The notes: generated by a model not told the origin, from the letters alone. A stretch of DNA of 64,000 bases from JAWKZG01 sp041396125 (GCA_041396125.1 JAWKZG010000006.1:124001-188000); one strand, 5' to 3'. Counted from the first letter of the stretch, positions 30,357 through 39,698 are shown. Numbers and translations: made by a program.

Positions 30357-31751
30357 ATGGATACGACAGAAACACTGGCGAACGCCGCACAGCATGCAGT
30401 ATCCAGTGGCGTTACCGCTTTATTTGCCTTTCTTCTGGTGGCGATGATTATCACCCTGGCGCTGGAGGAAAAAATCCACGCCAAGAAATCGCTGATTGTC
30501 AGCCTGTACGCAGCCGTGGCCTTAATTCTGGCGGGGACGCTGCACTTACTGCCGTTCGGCCCGCTCGAACTGCCCAACGGGCATGAAATTGAAGAGCCGG
30601 TGTATATTCCGGCCATCGACTGGGGCGTGATCGCGATCATCCTGGGTTCCAGTATTTTTGTTGATGTGACCTCCCGTTCGGGCCTGTTCAGCTGGATCGC
30701 CATCAAGCTGACCAAAGCGTCCAAGGGCGAACCGCTGCTGCTGCTGTGGTATTACGGCATCATGACCGTAGTGTTTTCAGCGCTGCTGAATAACGTCACG
30801 GCAATGATTATCGTTGGCTCGCTGACCGCGGTTTCACTGGAGAAACTCCGGCAAAAAGATAAATTACTGGGATTTTTGCTGATCGAAGGCCTGCTGACCA
30901 ATATCGGTGGCCTGCTGACGCTGATCAGCTCGGTGCCGAACATTATTGTCGGTAATGCTGCCGGGATCAGTTTTGTTTCGTTTGTGATCAAAGCCAGTCC
31001 GTATGTCCTGGTTGCTACCATCGCCACTCTGGTGCTGGGCGGAATACTATTCTCGATCCGGCGTATCGACAGTCCGGCTGACCGGGCGCTGGCTGCCGAG
31101 CAGGTTGCCAGTTTTGATGAAAACGACGGTATTGCCAGTCCCGGTTTTTTCCGCTTTGGTGCGGTGATGCTCGGTCTGTTTATCCTGACTATCGCGTTCA
31201 CCTCGGTGCTGCCGGTGCTCAAGGATCTGGGCATGGGGTTTGTCGCGCTCAGCTTTGCCGGCATCATGCTGATCCGCTATAAATCCGAAGTACAGCAGTT
31301 TTACAAAGCCATAGACTGGGATCTGATCTTTTTCTTTATGGCGCTGTTTGTGGTGATTTATGTGATGGAACTGGCCCTGGTACTGGATTGGATCGGGCAG
31401 GGTATCAGTTGGCTGATAGGGGAGGGCAGGGCCACGGGCACCGGTCTGTTACTGGCTGTTTCGGCGGCGGCAAGCTCGGTCACGGACAATATTCCGCTGG
31501 CGGCGATGCTGGCTAAAATTCTGGCTGCCAGCGGCACGCCGACAGAATCCTCACTCTGGTGGGCGGTAATTTTCGGTGCCAATCTGGGTGGTAATTTAAC
31601 CCCTATCGGCAGTGCTTCCACCCTGGTTGCTGTCACTATCATGCATAAACACAATCTGAATCTGTCGTTTGGCGGTTTTGTGGTTAAAGCGTTTCCTTTC
31701 GCCATCATGCATATTGTGCTGGCGATAGCGTATGTGTTGCTGACCAGTTGA
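30357..31751 (+). CDS. ArsB/NhaD-superfamily ion transporter
   Basis: A 464-residue protein with about 12 helices. Ion-transporter-superfamily motifs are AIILGSSIFVDVTSRSGLFSWIAIKLTK near residue 96, FSALLNNVTAMIIVGSL near 138, LTNIGGLLTLISSVPNIIVGNAAG near 180 and the mirrored SAAASSVTDNIPLAAMLAKIL plus FGANLGGNLTPIGSASTLVAV. The two 'NNVT/DNIP' and 'NIGG/NLGG' pairs are the inverted half-repeats. Candidates are Na+/H+ exchange (NhaD-like) or anion/arsenite transport. It sits after a Usp-like gene and an arsenic operon. Substrate undetermined. Confidence 0.8.
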   Translation: MDTTETLANAAQHAVSSGVTALFAFLLVAMIITLALEEKIHAKKSLIVSLYAAVALILAGTLHLLPFGPLELPNGHEIEEPVYIPAIDWGVIAIILGSSIFVDVTSRSGLFSWIAIKLTKASKGEPLLLLWYYGIMTVVFSALLNNVTAMIIVGSLTAVSLEKLRQKDKLLGFLLIEGLLTNIGGLLTLISSVPNIIVGNAAGISFVSFVIKASPYVLVATIATLVLGGILFSIRRIDSPADRALAAEQVASFDENDGIASPGFFRFGAVMLGLFILTIAFTSVLPVLKDLGMGFVALSFAGIMLIRYKSEVQQFYKAIDWDLIFFFMALFVVIYVMELALVLDWIGQGISWLIGEGRATGTGLLLAVSAAASSVTDNIPLAAMLAKILAASGTPTESSLWWAVIFGANLGGNLTPIGSASTLVAVTIMHKHNLNLSFGGFVVKAFPFAIMHIVLAIAYVLLTS

Positions 31752-31757
31752 TTATGA

Positions 31758-31965
31758 CTGGATTCCCGCCTGCGCGGGAATGACGGATTAGAACATGACT
31801 GGATTCCCGCCTGCGCGGGAATGACGGATTAGAATATGACTGGATTCCCGCCTGCGCGGGAATGACGGATTAGAACATGACTGGATTCCCGCCTGCGCGG
31901 GAATGACGGAGTGTGTATTGCGATGGCATGTCTGGTGTCTGCATTCCTGCCTGTGCGGGAATGAC
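31758..31965. repeat. array of five REP-like palindromes, 41-bp period
   Basis: Four near-identical copies at 31758, 31799, 31840 and 31881 (each 27 bases, core GATTCCCGCCTGCGCGGGAA) are separated by a 14-base spacer GGATTAGAAYATGA that is also conserved. A fifth, diverged copy lies at 31939-31965. This is the densest array of the family in the window. It may also end the preceding transcript. Confidence 0.9.
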
Positions 31966-31998
31966 AGGCTGAACGATGACCGGGAAGGAGGAGTGAAG

Positions 31999-32568
31999 AT
32001 GTTGAAGCTACACAATGTTTTGCTGTCGACCGTATTTTTTTCAATCCTGTTTAGTCTGCCGGTTCAGGCTGAGATCAGTGCCCCGGAAAACGCGGTCGTG
32101 CTGACCGTGGTGGGCGATATCGGCGAGAGTAACCGTCCACCTTTTGACGCCCAGCGTGATTACTTTTTCAAGGCGATGAAAATTGATTTCCAGCAGGCAG
32201 TGGCTTTTGATTATGCGATGCTGGAAGCGCTCGGCATGCAGAAAATCCGGCTTGGTATGGCGGACTGGGAACAGCCGTATGACTTTGAAGGGCCTTCATT
32301 GCAGGCGCTATTAGCAGCGGTGGGTGCTGAGCAGCCGACGCTGGTTACGATTACAGCGCTGGACGGTTATAAAATGGCGCTTGATCAGGCTTTGCTGAAT
32401 GCGTATGACTGGACTCTCATGATCAAACGCGACGGTCGCTATTTTGGTGTGGGTGATATGGGGCCGGCCTGGCTGGTGTTTACCCCAAAATCCGGCGATG
32501 CTGTCCCGGCCAAGGAAGAAACCGCGTTATGGCCGTGGGCAAGTTTTATCATTGAAGTGAAAAAATGA
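31999..32568 (+). CDS. exported hypothetical protein (189 aa), possible molybdopterin-binding-domain-like
   Basis: ATG 31999 lies behind AAGGAGGAG. A signal peptide (LLSTVFFSILFSLPVQA) precedes AVVLTVVGDIGESNRPPFDAQRDYFFKAM. The later FEGPSLQALLAAVGAE and LVTITALDGYKMALDQALLNAYDWTLMIKRDGR resemble the beta-strand layout of the small oxidoreductase molybdopterin-binding (SUOX-type) fold seen in some exported proteins, but the cofactor Cys is absent. It overlaps the next frame (DUF6868-like) as ATGA. Confidence 0.65.
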   Translation: MLKLHNVLLSTVFFSILFSLPVQAEISAPENAVVLTVVGDIGESNRPPFDAQRDYFFKAMKIDFQQAVAFDYAMLEALGMQKIRLGMADWEQPYDFEGPSLQALLAAVGAEQPTLVTITALDGYKMALDQALLNAYDWTLMIKRDGRYFGVGDMGPAWLVFTPKSGDAVPAKEETALWPWASFIIEVKK

Positions 32569-32816
32569 ACGACATGACTATTGAAACACTTACCGCGTTT
32601 TTTATGTAGTGCACCATTATTAATGGCGGCATCCTGATTTTGTGGACGGTGTTTCTGGTGTTCACGCCGGATTTTGTGTACCGCCTGCAAAGCATATGGT
32701 TTCCCATTCCCCGCGAAACCTACAACGCAATTATCTATGCGTTTCTGGGCTTGTTTAAATTATTGTTTCTGGTTTTCAGCGCTGTGCCCTATGTGGCACT
32801 TTTGCTTATTGCTTAG
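32565..32816 (+). pseudogene. small DUF6868-like membrane protein with in-frame TAG
   Basis: The frame starts at ATG 32565 inside the preceding stop (ATGA) and reads MNDMTIETLTAFFM, then TAG at 32607-32609, then CTIINGGILILWTVFLVFTPDFVYRLQSIWFPIPR and a second membrane segment to the TAG at 32814. A Trp is expected at the stop position (TGG to TAG needs one change), giving an 83-residue protein with two helices. It is either a nonsense mutant or a base error. Otherwise the frame is open and membrane-like. Confidence 0.6.
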
Positions 32817-32914
32817 TAAGGCATTCAATCAATTTAGCACTTGCTGAATAGTAATACAGGTCAGCAATGCAGTGCGGCACGAAAAGAGACTCCCGCCGCA
32901 CGGCATCGTTCAGG

Positions 32915-34894
32915 TTAGCTGATTATGGTGTCACAGTCTTCGAATCCCTGAGGGACACCGGTTTGCGGTGTCCGCCGTTTACTTTCACATTGTTCCTGTA
33001 AAATGACCATTAACTCGTCGCGGATTGTTTCGAGCTCAGATACGGAGAAACCGACCTGCGAGGCAGCGGTATCCCGAATATCATTCGCTGACGGTTGCAC
33101 AAGATTATGCAGTTCTTCGGGGTCGTCAGAAAGGTCATACATTTCGTATTCTTCAGGAACCGGAGTCGTTTTTATCTCTTCGACATCGCACTGATGACCG
33201 GGTAGGCCGATTTCCTGCAATACCTCATCTTCATTACCCGGATCACTCCAAAATTGCGGATTGTCATAATAGATATTGTATTTAAACAGCTTAGGCCCTT
33301 TTGAGGTTTGTATTGTGGCCACCGTGCTGATGATATGGTTTGGCTGCATGACCGAGTTGTACTCAAAGCCAATAAAATTCTGCTGATTCAGGCCGCGAGT
33401 GGGTTCATCATCCGTCATGAAAAAGATCGGCTCACCAGCCCCAGCTGGCGTCTGGCCGTGAAACAGCGGTGACAGATCCCGTCCGACCAGAGGCTGAACT
33501 TCCGCATGGGTCTCCCGTAGTTTTTCCTGTACTTCGGTCGGATCAATACAAGCCAGACCTAACAGCGTCGGCAATACGTCCACATGAGAGGTCAACATAT
33601 CGACAGTCTGCCGGCCTTTAAAGAACCGTGGACTGTGAACGATCATCGGCACCCGCGTTACTTCCTCATACGCGACGTGCCATTTCTGGTGCAAGCCGTC
33701 GTGCGAGCCGAGTAATTCACCATGATCCGAGGTGAAAATCACAATCGTATTTTTATAGAACCGGGTGGATTTCAGTTTGGTCAGCACCCGGTATATTTCC
33801 TGATCAACTTTGCTCTGAAGCTGGTAGTACAGTCTGCGATATTCAGGTGTATTAAAAGTCGGCTGCAAAGCCTCTTCGTAGGTCAGCCGGTAGCTTTTCT
33901 GCGCTGAGGGTTTAGTATCAATATCGTCCGCAGGCGCTGTTGGAACGAAGGGAACATCAGGATCAACGCTGAAATCAAAAGTCTGGTCCAGTTGCCGGGA
34001 AATAAAGCCGTATAGCGAAATATCGTGCGGGTTAACAAAGGACGACACGATTAACCAGGGTGTGGCGCTTTGTCCAAAAAACCAGGGTGGATAGTATCTG
34101 TTTTCCTGGTTGAGTTGATCCAGTAACTCAATGGTCTGATCCGCATAAACGCTGTCGCGGCCACTCAAGAATCCGGGCGTGCCATCGTTGGTGGCCGACC
34201 CGCCGCTGTCATGTGAATTCTTGCCGTGCGGTTCCGGCCCGATCCACCCCGAATAACCGAACGCATCCAGTTTATCGGCATTGCTGTACAGGTTTTCGCG
34301 CTCGTAATCCCGCGCGCCGTTCGGGTGATAGCTTGGCAAGGCCTCCTGAGTGCCGGGTTTGATGATATCCGCGTCCGATACATGCCATTTGCCACGATAG
34401 TGGGTTTGATAGCCTGCCGTTCTGAAATAGTTGCCGATTGTCGGCACCATACCAGGATCAAGCCAGAACATGTCCGCATCAGCGGCCGCTTTGGCAGCGC
34501 CGTTAACCTGGGTCACGCCATGTACGGATGGATAAAGCCCGGTATGAAAGGTGGTGCGTGCCGCCGCGCAAGCCGTTGCACCCGTGTAATGACGGGTAAA
34601 TTCCATACCGGAATCGCGCAACCATTCCTGCGCCTTGAAGTTCTGCTTACGCCAGCCGGCGAGGGAATCTTCATAAGGCGGTGGCAGTCGCATTTCATCC
34701 ACCATAATGACCAGGATATTCGGTCTTCCGCCCGGGAAAGAATTCCTGGTCCGGCACTGAGTGGTAAAATTTAGCGCGGCTTGCGACGGGTTATGATAAA
34801 CCGAAGAGAGACCTGCTGCCCCTGCTGCTCCAGCGGTGGTTAAGAATTCACGGCGCGTTTGGCCTTGGCCGGCCGGATTATTTTTTTTAGACAT
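32915..34894 (-). CDS. Tat-exported sulfatase family protein
   Basis: The start at ATG 34894 gives a Tat signal (TRREFLTTAGAAGAAG). The mature 620-residue protein opens with RPNILVIMVDEMRLP (metal ligands) and holds the maturation motif CAAAR in GATACAAARTTFHTGLYP, a CxAxR formylglycine site. VIFTSDHGELLGSHDGLHQKWHVAYEEVTRVPMIVHSP supplies further ligands. It is longer than typical arylsulfatases and lacks similarity to the sulfatase at 6676 outside the core motifs. The Tat export of a folded, metal-loaded enzyme to the periplasm is expected. Substrate unknown. Confidence 0.88.
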   Translation of the reverse strand: MSKKNNPAGQGQTRREFLTTAGAAGAAGLSSVYHNPSQAALNFTTQCRTRNSFPGGRPNILVIMVDEMRLPPPYEDSLAGWRKQNFKAQEWLRDSGMEFTRHYTGATACAAARTTFHTGLYPSVHGVTQVNGAAKAAADADMFWLDPGMVPTIGNYFRTAGYQTHYRGKWHVSDADIIKPGTQEALPSYHPNGARDYERENLYSNADKLDAFGYSGWIGPEPHGKNSHDSGGSATNDGTPGFLSGRDSVYADQTIELLDQLNQENRYYPPWFFGQSATPWLIVSSFVNPHDISLYGFISRQLDQTFDFSVDPDVPFVPTAPADDIDTKPSAQKSYRLTYEEALQPTFNTPEYRRLYYQLQSKVDQEIYRVLTKLKSTRFYKNTIVIFTSDHGELLGSHDGLHQKWHVAYEEVTRVPMIVHSPRFFKGRQTVDMLTSHVDVLPTLLGLACIDPTEVQEKLRETHAEVQPLVGRDLSPLFHGQTPAGAGEPIFFMTDDEPTRGLNQQNFIGFEYNSVMQPNHIISTVATIQTSKGPKLFKYNIYYDNPQFWSDPGNEDEVLQEIGLPGHQCDVEEIKTTPVPEEYEMYDLSDDPEELHNLVQPSANDIRDTAASQVGFSVSELETIRDELMVILQEQCESKRRTPQTGVPQGFEDCDTIIS

Positions 34895-35020
34895 TGCTGC
34901 ATATCCCCATAAGCGCCTCAAATTAAGGCACAAGAATTTGATTTGGAAGATAAAAAAGAAAGGTGTGGCGATACAATACGACTTCAACCACGATATATCC
35001 ATCGGCAATAGCATCATCAC

Positions 35021-35851
35021 GCTTTAGTAAATATTTTGTCTTATTTTATTCAAGAGTTGCTGTCGAATTATCAGTAGCAGGCGGATTAGTTTAAAGTGGC
35101 TGAGTGATTTATAAATGCCAGTTTTTATGAGGTTTTTATGCTGGAAGCAAATGGTTTATTGGGCTGCTGAGCCGTATTCTGGGTGCCAGACGAAGAAGCC
35201 AGGAGATGCTTGTATTGATTAGTGTATTGTGTTGGAAAATCAGTGCTTTTCTACTGCTTTATGCCAAAGTAGAAAAAAATTGAAAAGCTACTATATTTTT
35301 AAATGATATTGATTGGTGGTGTGCGTGAAGGTATATGCTGTCTGATGGTTGTTTGTGCTGACAGGTGCGCCATGCCTGCTGGCCTGCCTTTTGTAGGCAG
35401 TTTTATTTCAAGGTTTAGTCGGTATTTTTTGAAGAAAATTATTATAGGGATTTATCAGGGAACTTGGATGTTATTGGACTAGATAGAAATCATATTTTTC
35501 AAGTTTTATTGTTTTTTTTGGTGAGAAAATAGGTAAAAAATTTATTATTTTAAAAATAAATGATGTAATACTTACTAACTGAGAAAATATGTTAACTATG
35601 ATCTAAATATTTTTAAGGTAAAATTTGTTTAATTATGATAAAAATTTAAATTATGGAAAGTGCATTTTTGCATCTTAATAAAAATGTCGATGTTCTCATA
35701 TAGATTAGGATCGAATCTTTGGCGAATGATGGAGCTTTATCCAATAAATCGTAGAAAAATGAATTGATACTGTTTTGTGCTGGTAATTATCTTTAGCTCC
35801 ACGTTAGGAATTCATGGATCATTTTAATTTCATGAGAAAGAGGTTGGGGAA
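35021..35851. other. long AT-rich noncoding stretch
   Basis: About 830 bases with strong AT bias (for example the 35510-35670 region is nearly all A/T) and no convincing coding frame, RNA gene or repeat. It separates the leftward sulfatase from the orphan gene at 35852 and differs sharply in composition from the rest of the window, which suggests acquired DNA. Confidence 0.6.
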
Positions 35852-36184
35852 ATGACAAATAGAAAAGAAGGCGACTTAATTGCAACTATAGAAGTTATTG
35901 AAGGAAAAAGAGAATCTGTTGAAAACGGCAAAACTTGGCTGCGGCACAAAACCAGCAGCGAAGCTGGCCAAATTGATCTTTACTTGATAAAAGGTGCTTC
36001 AGTCTCAGAAATTGCAACTCGTATTTCTTGTAGAGAGCGGCGTGTCAGAGATCATTTTAATCATCTTCAACATGGGCCATCCACTATGAAACCACATCGT
36101 TTAGTTCTGAAGGATACAGGCCACATTTGGAGTTTTGATCTGGAGGCACTGAAGCAGATAGCTGAAAGATCAGATGATATCTGA
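35852..36184 (+). CDS. hypothetical protein (110 aa) with HTH-like segment
   Basis: ATG 35852 with an SD-like GAGGTTGGGG upstream. The middle reads SEIATRISCRERRVRDHFNHLQHG, a plausible helix-turn-helix, and the C-terminus GHIWSFDLEALKQIAERSDDI is helical. Codons are AT-rich in line with the upstream stretch. No family recognised; a small DNA-binding protein is a guess. Confidence 0.5.
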   Translation: MTNRKEGDLIATIEVIEGKRESVENGKTWLRHKTSSEAGQIDLYLIKGASVSEIATRISCRERRVRDHFNHLQHGPSTMKPHRLVLKDTGHIWSFDLEALKQIAERSDDI

Positions 36185-36247
36185 TCAAACTCGCATTTCA
36201 CTGGAGTCCGCTAATACGACCCCAGTGAAGCTAAGTGTTGGGATCAG

Positions 36248-36397
36248 CCCTTTCAAGGTGCAAAAATACAACATTTGAAAACAACGAGTTGCAACATCAC
36301 GCAAGACCTAACACGCTTAACTGGCAACTTCCCGAACGATGACAGTATTGGTATATCAAGCAGTTACGATGGCGCAATTTGAGTCACCTTGAAAGGG
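36248..36397. repeat. 150-bp MITE-like element with 13-bp terminal inverted repeats
   Basis: CCCTTTCAAGGTG at 36248-36260 is exactly mirrored by CACCTTGAAAGGG at 36385-36397. A 16-base direct repeat GTGTTGGGATCAGCCC lies at 36235-36250 and 36401-36416, overlapping the left terminus. No transposase is encoded. It sits between the orphan gene and the broken methyltransferase. Confidence 0.55.
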
Positions 36398-36472
36398 TTG
36401 GTGTTGGGATCAGCCCGCATCCAAAAATGTCGCAGCTAAACCCCATTAAACCGACATTCAAAAAAGGTAACT

Positions 36473-37048
36473 ATGAACTCCGCGTCCGCCTATGAACAAC
36501 ACGCGCAGGAATTTCTGCGTAGACGTGATCGGTCGCCGATTGGGGCGACGGTTGTGCGGCGGTGGGCGGATGCACTTCCCCGAGGTGCCGAGGTCATCGA
36601 GATTGCATGTGGCGGCGGTTATCCGGTTAGCAGGAACTGGTAGATGCTGGCCTGCAGGTATGGGCGATAGACAGTTCTGCAACACTGGTGTCCGCGTTTC
36701 AATCAAGATTTGCGGACATACCGGTCCGCTGCAGAAAATCCAGAACAGTGATTTCTTTGCCCGATCCTTCGATGGGGCTATTGCCGTTGGGCTTTGTTCT
36801 TACTGCCTGAATCGGAACAGTTTGCGCTGATCGCGCGCGTAGCGGATGTCCTGGTTGCGGATGGGCGTTTCCTGTTTACGGCACCGATTGAGGTGGGAAC
36901 CTGGCAGGATATGAACACCGGCATTGAATGCTCGTCGCTCGGGCGTGCAAGATATGAAGAAATTCTGAAGGCATCGGGCCTGCGGCTACTGGCCACCAGG
37001 GAAGACGAAGGCAAGAACAACTATTATGAAACCGAGAAGCTCGGTTAG
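36473..37048 (+). pseudogene. class I SAM-dependent methyltransferase (frameshifted)
   Basis: MNSASAYEQHAQEFLRRRD opens at ATG 36473, with the SAM motif I VIEIACGGGYPVS near 36590. A frame change near 36625 gives ELVDAGLQVWAIDSSATLVSAFQSRF (acidic motif II). Later changes give FDGAIAVGLLF, LLPESEQFALIARVADVLVADGRFLFTAPIE and a C-terminus ending KNNYYETEKLG at 37048. It resembles UbiE/small-molecule methyltransferases. Three or more indels interrupt it; substrate unknown. Confidence 0.6.
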
Positions 37049-37268
37049 TGACGGTACCGGGCAGATGATCCTTACCCTCTATCACTTTTTTCAAACGCAG
37101 TAATAGTTTCTACTTCACTTTGGAAAAGGGGGGTTGAGGGGGATTTTTCAACGTGTAGTTCGATTCGGCACGCCGAAATACCCCCCGACTCTCCTTTGCT
37201 AAAAGGGGATAATAAATACAATATCTGAATAGTTTTTCTGAAAAAGACCTAAAGAGAAGAAATACAAA
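37049..37268. other. intergenic gap before the NERD helicase
   Basis: Contains G- and C-runs in a loosely palindromic layout (GGAAAAGGGG near 37123, CCCCCC near 37183 and AAAAGGGG near 37200), perhaps a degenerate extragenic repeat. The final 30 bases hold the ribosome-binding site (AAGAGAAG) of the helicase gene. No gene seen. Confidence 0.4.
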
Positions 37269-39185
37269 ATGGTAGCAATAATCCCATCATTTGCGAGTTG
37301 TGAAAGTCGAATGACCAGCGGTGAGCGGCGTTTTGCCAAGCGGCTGGGCTCCAAGCTGGAAGACGATTATTTCTGCTGGTATAACGTGCCGGTTGGCGGT
37401 TCTCGCCATTTACACCCGGATTTCCTGATTTTGCACCCACGGCGCGGCCTGCTGGTGCTGGAAGTCAAAGACTGGAAACTGGATTCCCTGCAGCGTGTTG
37501 ACAAGATCGCCGTCACGCTGCTGACGAAAAAAGGTCTGGTGAACGACCATAATCCCTTGCAGCAGGCTCGCCAGTATCTGTTCAAGGCGTTGAGCATGCT
37601 GGCGCGCGATCCTGCGCTTTTGCATCCTGAAGGTCACCCGCATCAGGGTAAGCTGTGTTTCCCGTATGGCTATGGTGCGGTGCTGGCCAATATTACCCGG
37701 CGTCAATTTGACAGCACTGATTTGAAAGATGTGCTGCCGTCGCATCGGGTGATCTGCAAAGACGAAATGTACGATACGGTTGATGCCGAAGACTTTCAAA
37801 AAAGGCTGTGGGATATGTTCCCGTATGTGTTTGAAAGCGTGCTGACCATGCCCCAGGTTGATCGGATACGCGGCATAATTTTCCCGGAAATACGCATTCC
37901 TGTGCAGCATTCCCTGTTTGGTGCGGAAAACAATGCGGCAGAGGACAAGGCACCGGAACACGCGAGGCAGGCCGAGGCGTACACGGAAAATTCTTCTGAA
38001 AATCAAATAGACGACGAGCCCTTGCCCAGCGTTATTCAGGTGATGGATATCGAGCAGGAGCAGCTGGCTCGCAGTCTGCGCGAAGGACACCGGGTCATAC
38101 ACGGTGTGGCAGGGTCGGGTAAAACGCTGATTCTGGCGTATCGCTGTGTGCATCTGGCGCGGCAATCCCATAAACCGCTGCTAGTGCTGTGTTACAACGT
38201 GGCTTTGGCCTCCAGATTACGCTGGATCATCGCGCAGGAGGGGCTGACCGATAAGGTGGTAGTGCGGCATTTTCACGGCTGGTGCAACGATCAACTGAAA
38301 CTCTATCATGTGCCTCGGCCCGACGCGGGTGACGACTTTGCCGAGCGTCTGGTGCGGCAGGTTATTGAGGGCGTTGATCAGGGTCAGATTCCACGGGCGC
38401 AATACGGCGCGGTGCTGATTGACGAAGGTCACGATTTTCAGCCGGAGTGGTTCAAGCTGGTGGTGCAAATGGTTGATCCTGACACCAATGCCCTGCTGGT
38501 GCTGTACGACGATGCGCAGTCCATCTACGGTAAGCGCAAACGCCGCAAATTCAGCTTTTCCAGTGTCGGTATTGCTGCGGTCGGTCGCACCAAAGTGCTG
38601 GAACTCAATTATCGCAATACGGCGGAAGTGCTGGGGATTGCCTATGAGTTCGCCAAAGAGGTGCTGACGCCGGTGCAGGCAGATGATGACAGCGTGCCGC
38701 TGATTGCGCCGAAAGCCTGTAATCGTCATGGCCAGCCGCCGGAAGTGATTCAACTGCCCAGCTTTCGTGATGAAGTGGCCTATCTGGCCCAGCGGCTGAC
38801 CGCATTACAGCAAAGCGGCACAGCCTGGCGCGATATTGCGGTGCTGTATCGCATGCATTTCATGGGCGAGACGGTAACCCAGGGCTTGCGGCAGGCCGGT
38901 ATTCCGGTGCAATGGCTGCAGGAAGACAAACGCGCGCGGCACTATGATCCCGGTGCTGACAGTGTCAAAGTGCTGACCATGCATGCCAGCAAAGGCCTGG
39001 AATTCCCGGTGGTGCTGATCCCTGGTCTGGGCTATATGCCGCACCAGAACGACGACCCTGCCGATGAAGCGCGGCTGCTGTATGTCGCGATGACCCGCGC
39101 CATGGATCAATTGATCATGACGCATCATCGACCGACCGATTTCACGCAGCGTCTGCACGACGCGCGCCAGCGACTCGCGGCTTAA
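37269..39185 (+). CDS. NERD nuclease-UvrD/Rep-type helicase fusion
   Basis: A 638-residue protein. Residues 15-75 form a NERD domain (SGERRFAKRL; Asp51 in HPDFLIL; Glu65-x-Lys67 in VLEVKDWK), a PD-(D/E)XK-like nuclease fold. After a variable linker (210-255) comes an SF1 helicase: Q-motif-like DIEQEQLARSL, Walker A GVAGSGKT (279-286), Walker B VLIDEGHDFQPEWF, motif III-like LLVLYDDAQSIYG, NYRNT, and motif V/VI (VLTMHASKGLEFPVVLIPG; ARLLYVAMTRAMDQL). Such stand-alone NERD-helicases are common in accessory regions and are suspected defence or plasmid-control proteins. Flanked by unrelated genes; no operon partner. Confidence 0.85.
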   Translation: MVAIIPSFASCESRMTSGERRFAKRLGSKLEDDYFCWYNVPVGGSRHLHPDFLILHPRRGLLVLEVKDWKLDSLQRVDKIAVTLLTKKGLVNDHNPLQQARQYLFKALSMLARDPALLHPEGHPHQGKLCFPYGYGAVLANITRRQFDSTDLKDVLPSHRVICKDEMYDTVDAEDFQKRLWDMFPYVFESVLTMPQVDRIRGIIFPEIRIPVQHSLFGAENNAAEDKAPEHARQAEAYTENSSENQIDDEPLPSVIQVMDIEQEQLARSLREGHRVIHGVAGSGKTLILAYRCVHLARQSHKPLLVLCYNVALASRLRWIIAQEGLTDKVVVRHFHGWCNDQLKLYHVPRPDAGDDFAERLVRQVIEGVDQGQIPRAQYGAVLIDEGHDFQPEWFKLVVQMVDPDTNALLVLYDDAQSIYGKRKRRKFSFSSVGIAAVGRTKVLELNYRNTAEVLGIAYEFAKEVLTPVQADDDSVPLIAPKACNRHGQPPEVIQLPSFRDEVAYLAQRLTALQQSGTAWRDIAVLYRMHFMGETVTQGLRQAGIPVQWLQEDKRARHYDPGADSVKVLTMHASKGLEFPVVLIPGLGYMPHQNDDPADEARLLYVAMTRAMDQLIMTHHRPTDFTQRLHDARQRLAA

Positions 39186-39227
39186 TCCAGACAGGGTTCG
39201 GACTTATTCCCGCCCGCGCGCAAAATT

Positions 39228-39698
39228 TTAAAAATCTGCTGCCTCGCGGGCGATTGCATCCAGCATAGCGGTGATGCTTTCGGTAATGGGGTGCTCTGAT
39301 TCCTCACCGGACAGCACCGGTTTTTGATAAGCCACATAAACCTGATCCGGCTCGGCTGACGTCACGTAAACCGACACGGTATAGGGACAGACCGTGATGT
39401 TACCCGGGTCGATCAGCATCATTCGATAGCTGAGTTCGGCGCTGCAGAATTCGAACGACTCCGCCTGCAAATAGATTTTTTCATAGCCTAAATCCTGGCC
39501 GGTTCGCGCCAGCATGTCGCCGATATGCATGACGCTGTTGACAACATAACCTTGCCCGGTGATAGCGAACTCCAGATTTTCCCGGGTGGTTTCGTAGTCT
39601 TCCGTGGACGCATAAACAACGATTGACGAGCTTGCAGCGCTGAGTAGGGGGGACACCAGAAAAAATCCCCATAACAGCATTATTCGTAGTATTGGCAT
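39228..39698 (-). CDS. exported DUF302-domain protein
   Basis: A 156-residue protein with a signal peptide (MLLWGFFLVSPLLSAAS). The mature part (YETTRENLEFAITGQGYVVNSVMHIGDML, AESFEFCSAELSYRMMLIDPGNITVCPYTVSVYV) follows the DUF302 fold, including the conserved Cys. Likely periplasmic; function unknown. Often found beside redox or sulfur genes, and here it lies 33 bases downstream of the GlcG-like gene on the same strand. Confidence 0.8.
   Translation of the reverse strand: MPILRIMLLWGFFLVSPLLSAASSSIVVYASTEDYETTRENLEFAITGQGYVVNSVMHIGDMLARTGQDLGYEKIYLQAESFEFCSAELSYRMMLIDPGNITVCPYTVSVYVTSAEPDQVYVAYQKPVLSGEESEHPITESITAMLDAIAREAADF

Noticed and set aside
31758..31965. CRISPR-like array (27-base repeats with a 41-base period)
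   Set aside because: The 14-base spacers are nearly identical and the repeats are extragenic palindromes found elsewhere singly; no cas genes.
32607..32609. TAG read as selenocysteine- or pyrrolysine-type recoding
   Set aside because: TAG is not a selenocysteine codon, pyrrolysine is very unlikely in this lineage, and a Trp codon is one base away.
37410..38171. Minus-strand frame of 253 codons opposite the NERD helicase
   Set aside because: Shadow of the helicase gene, His/Gln-rich with no motif.
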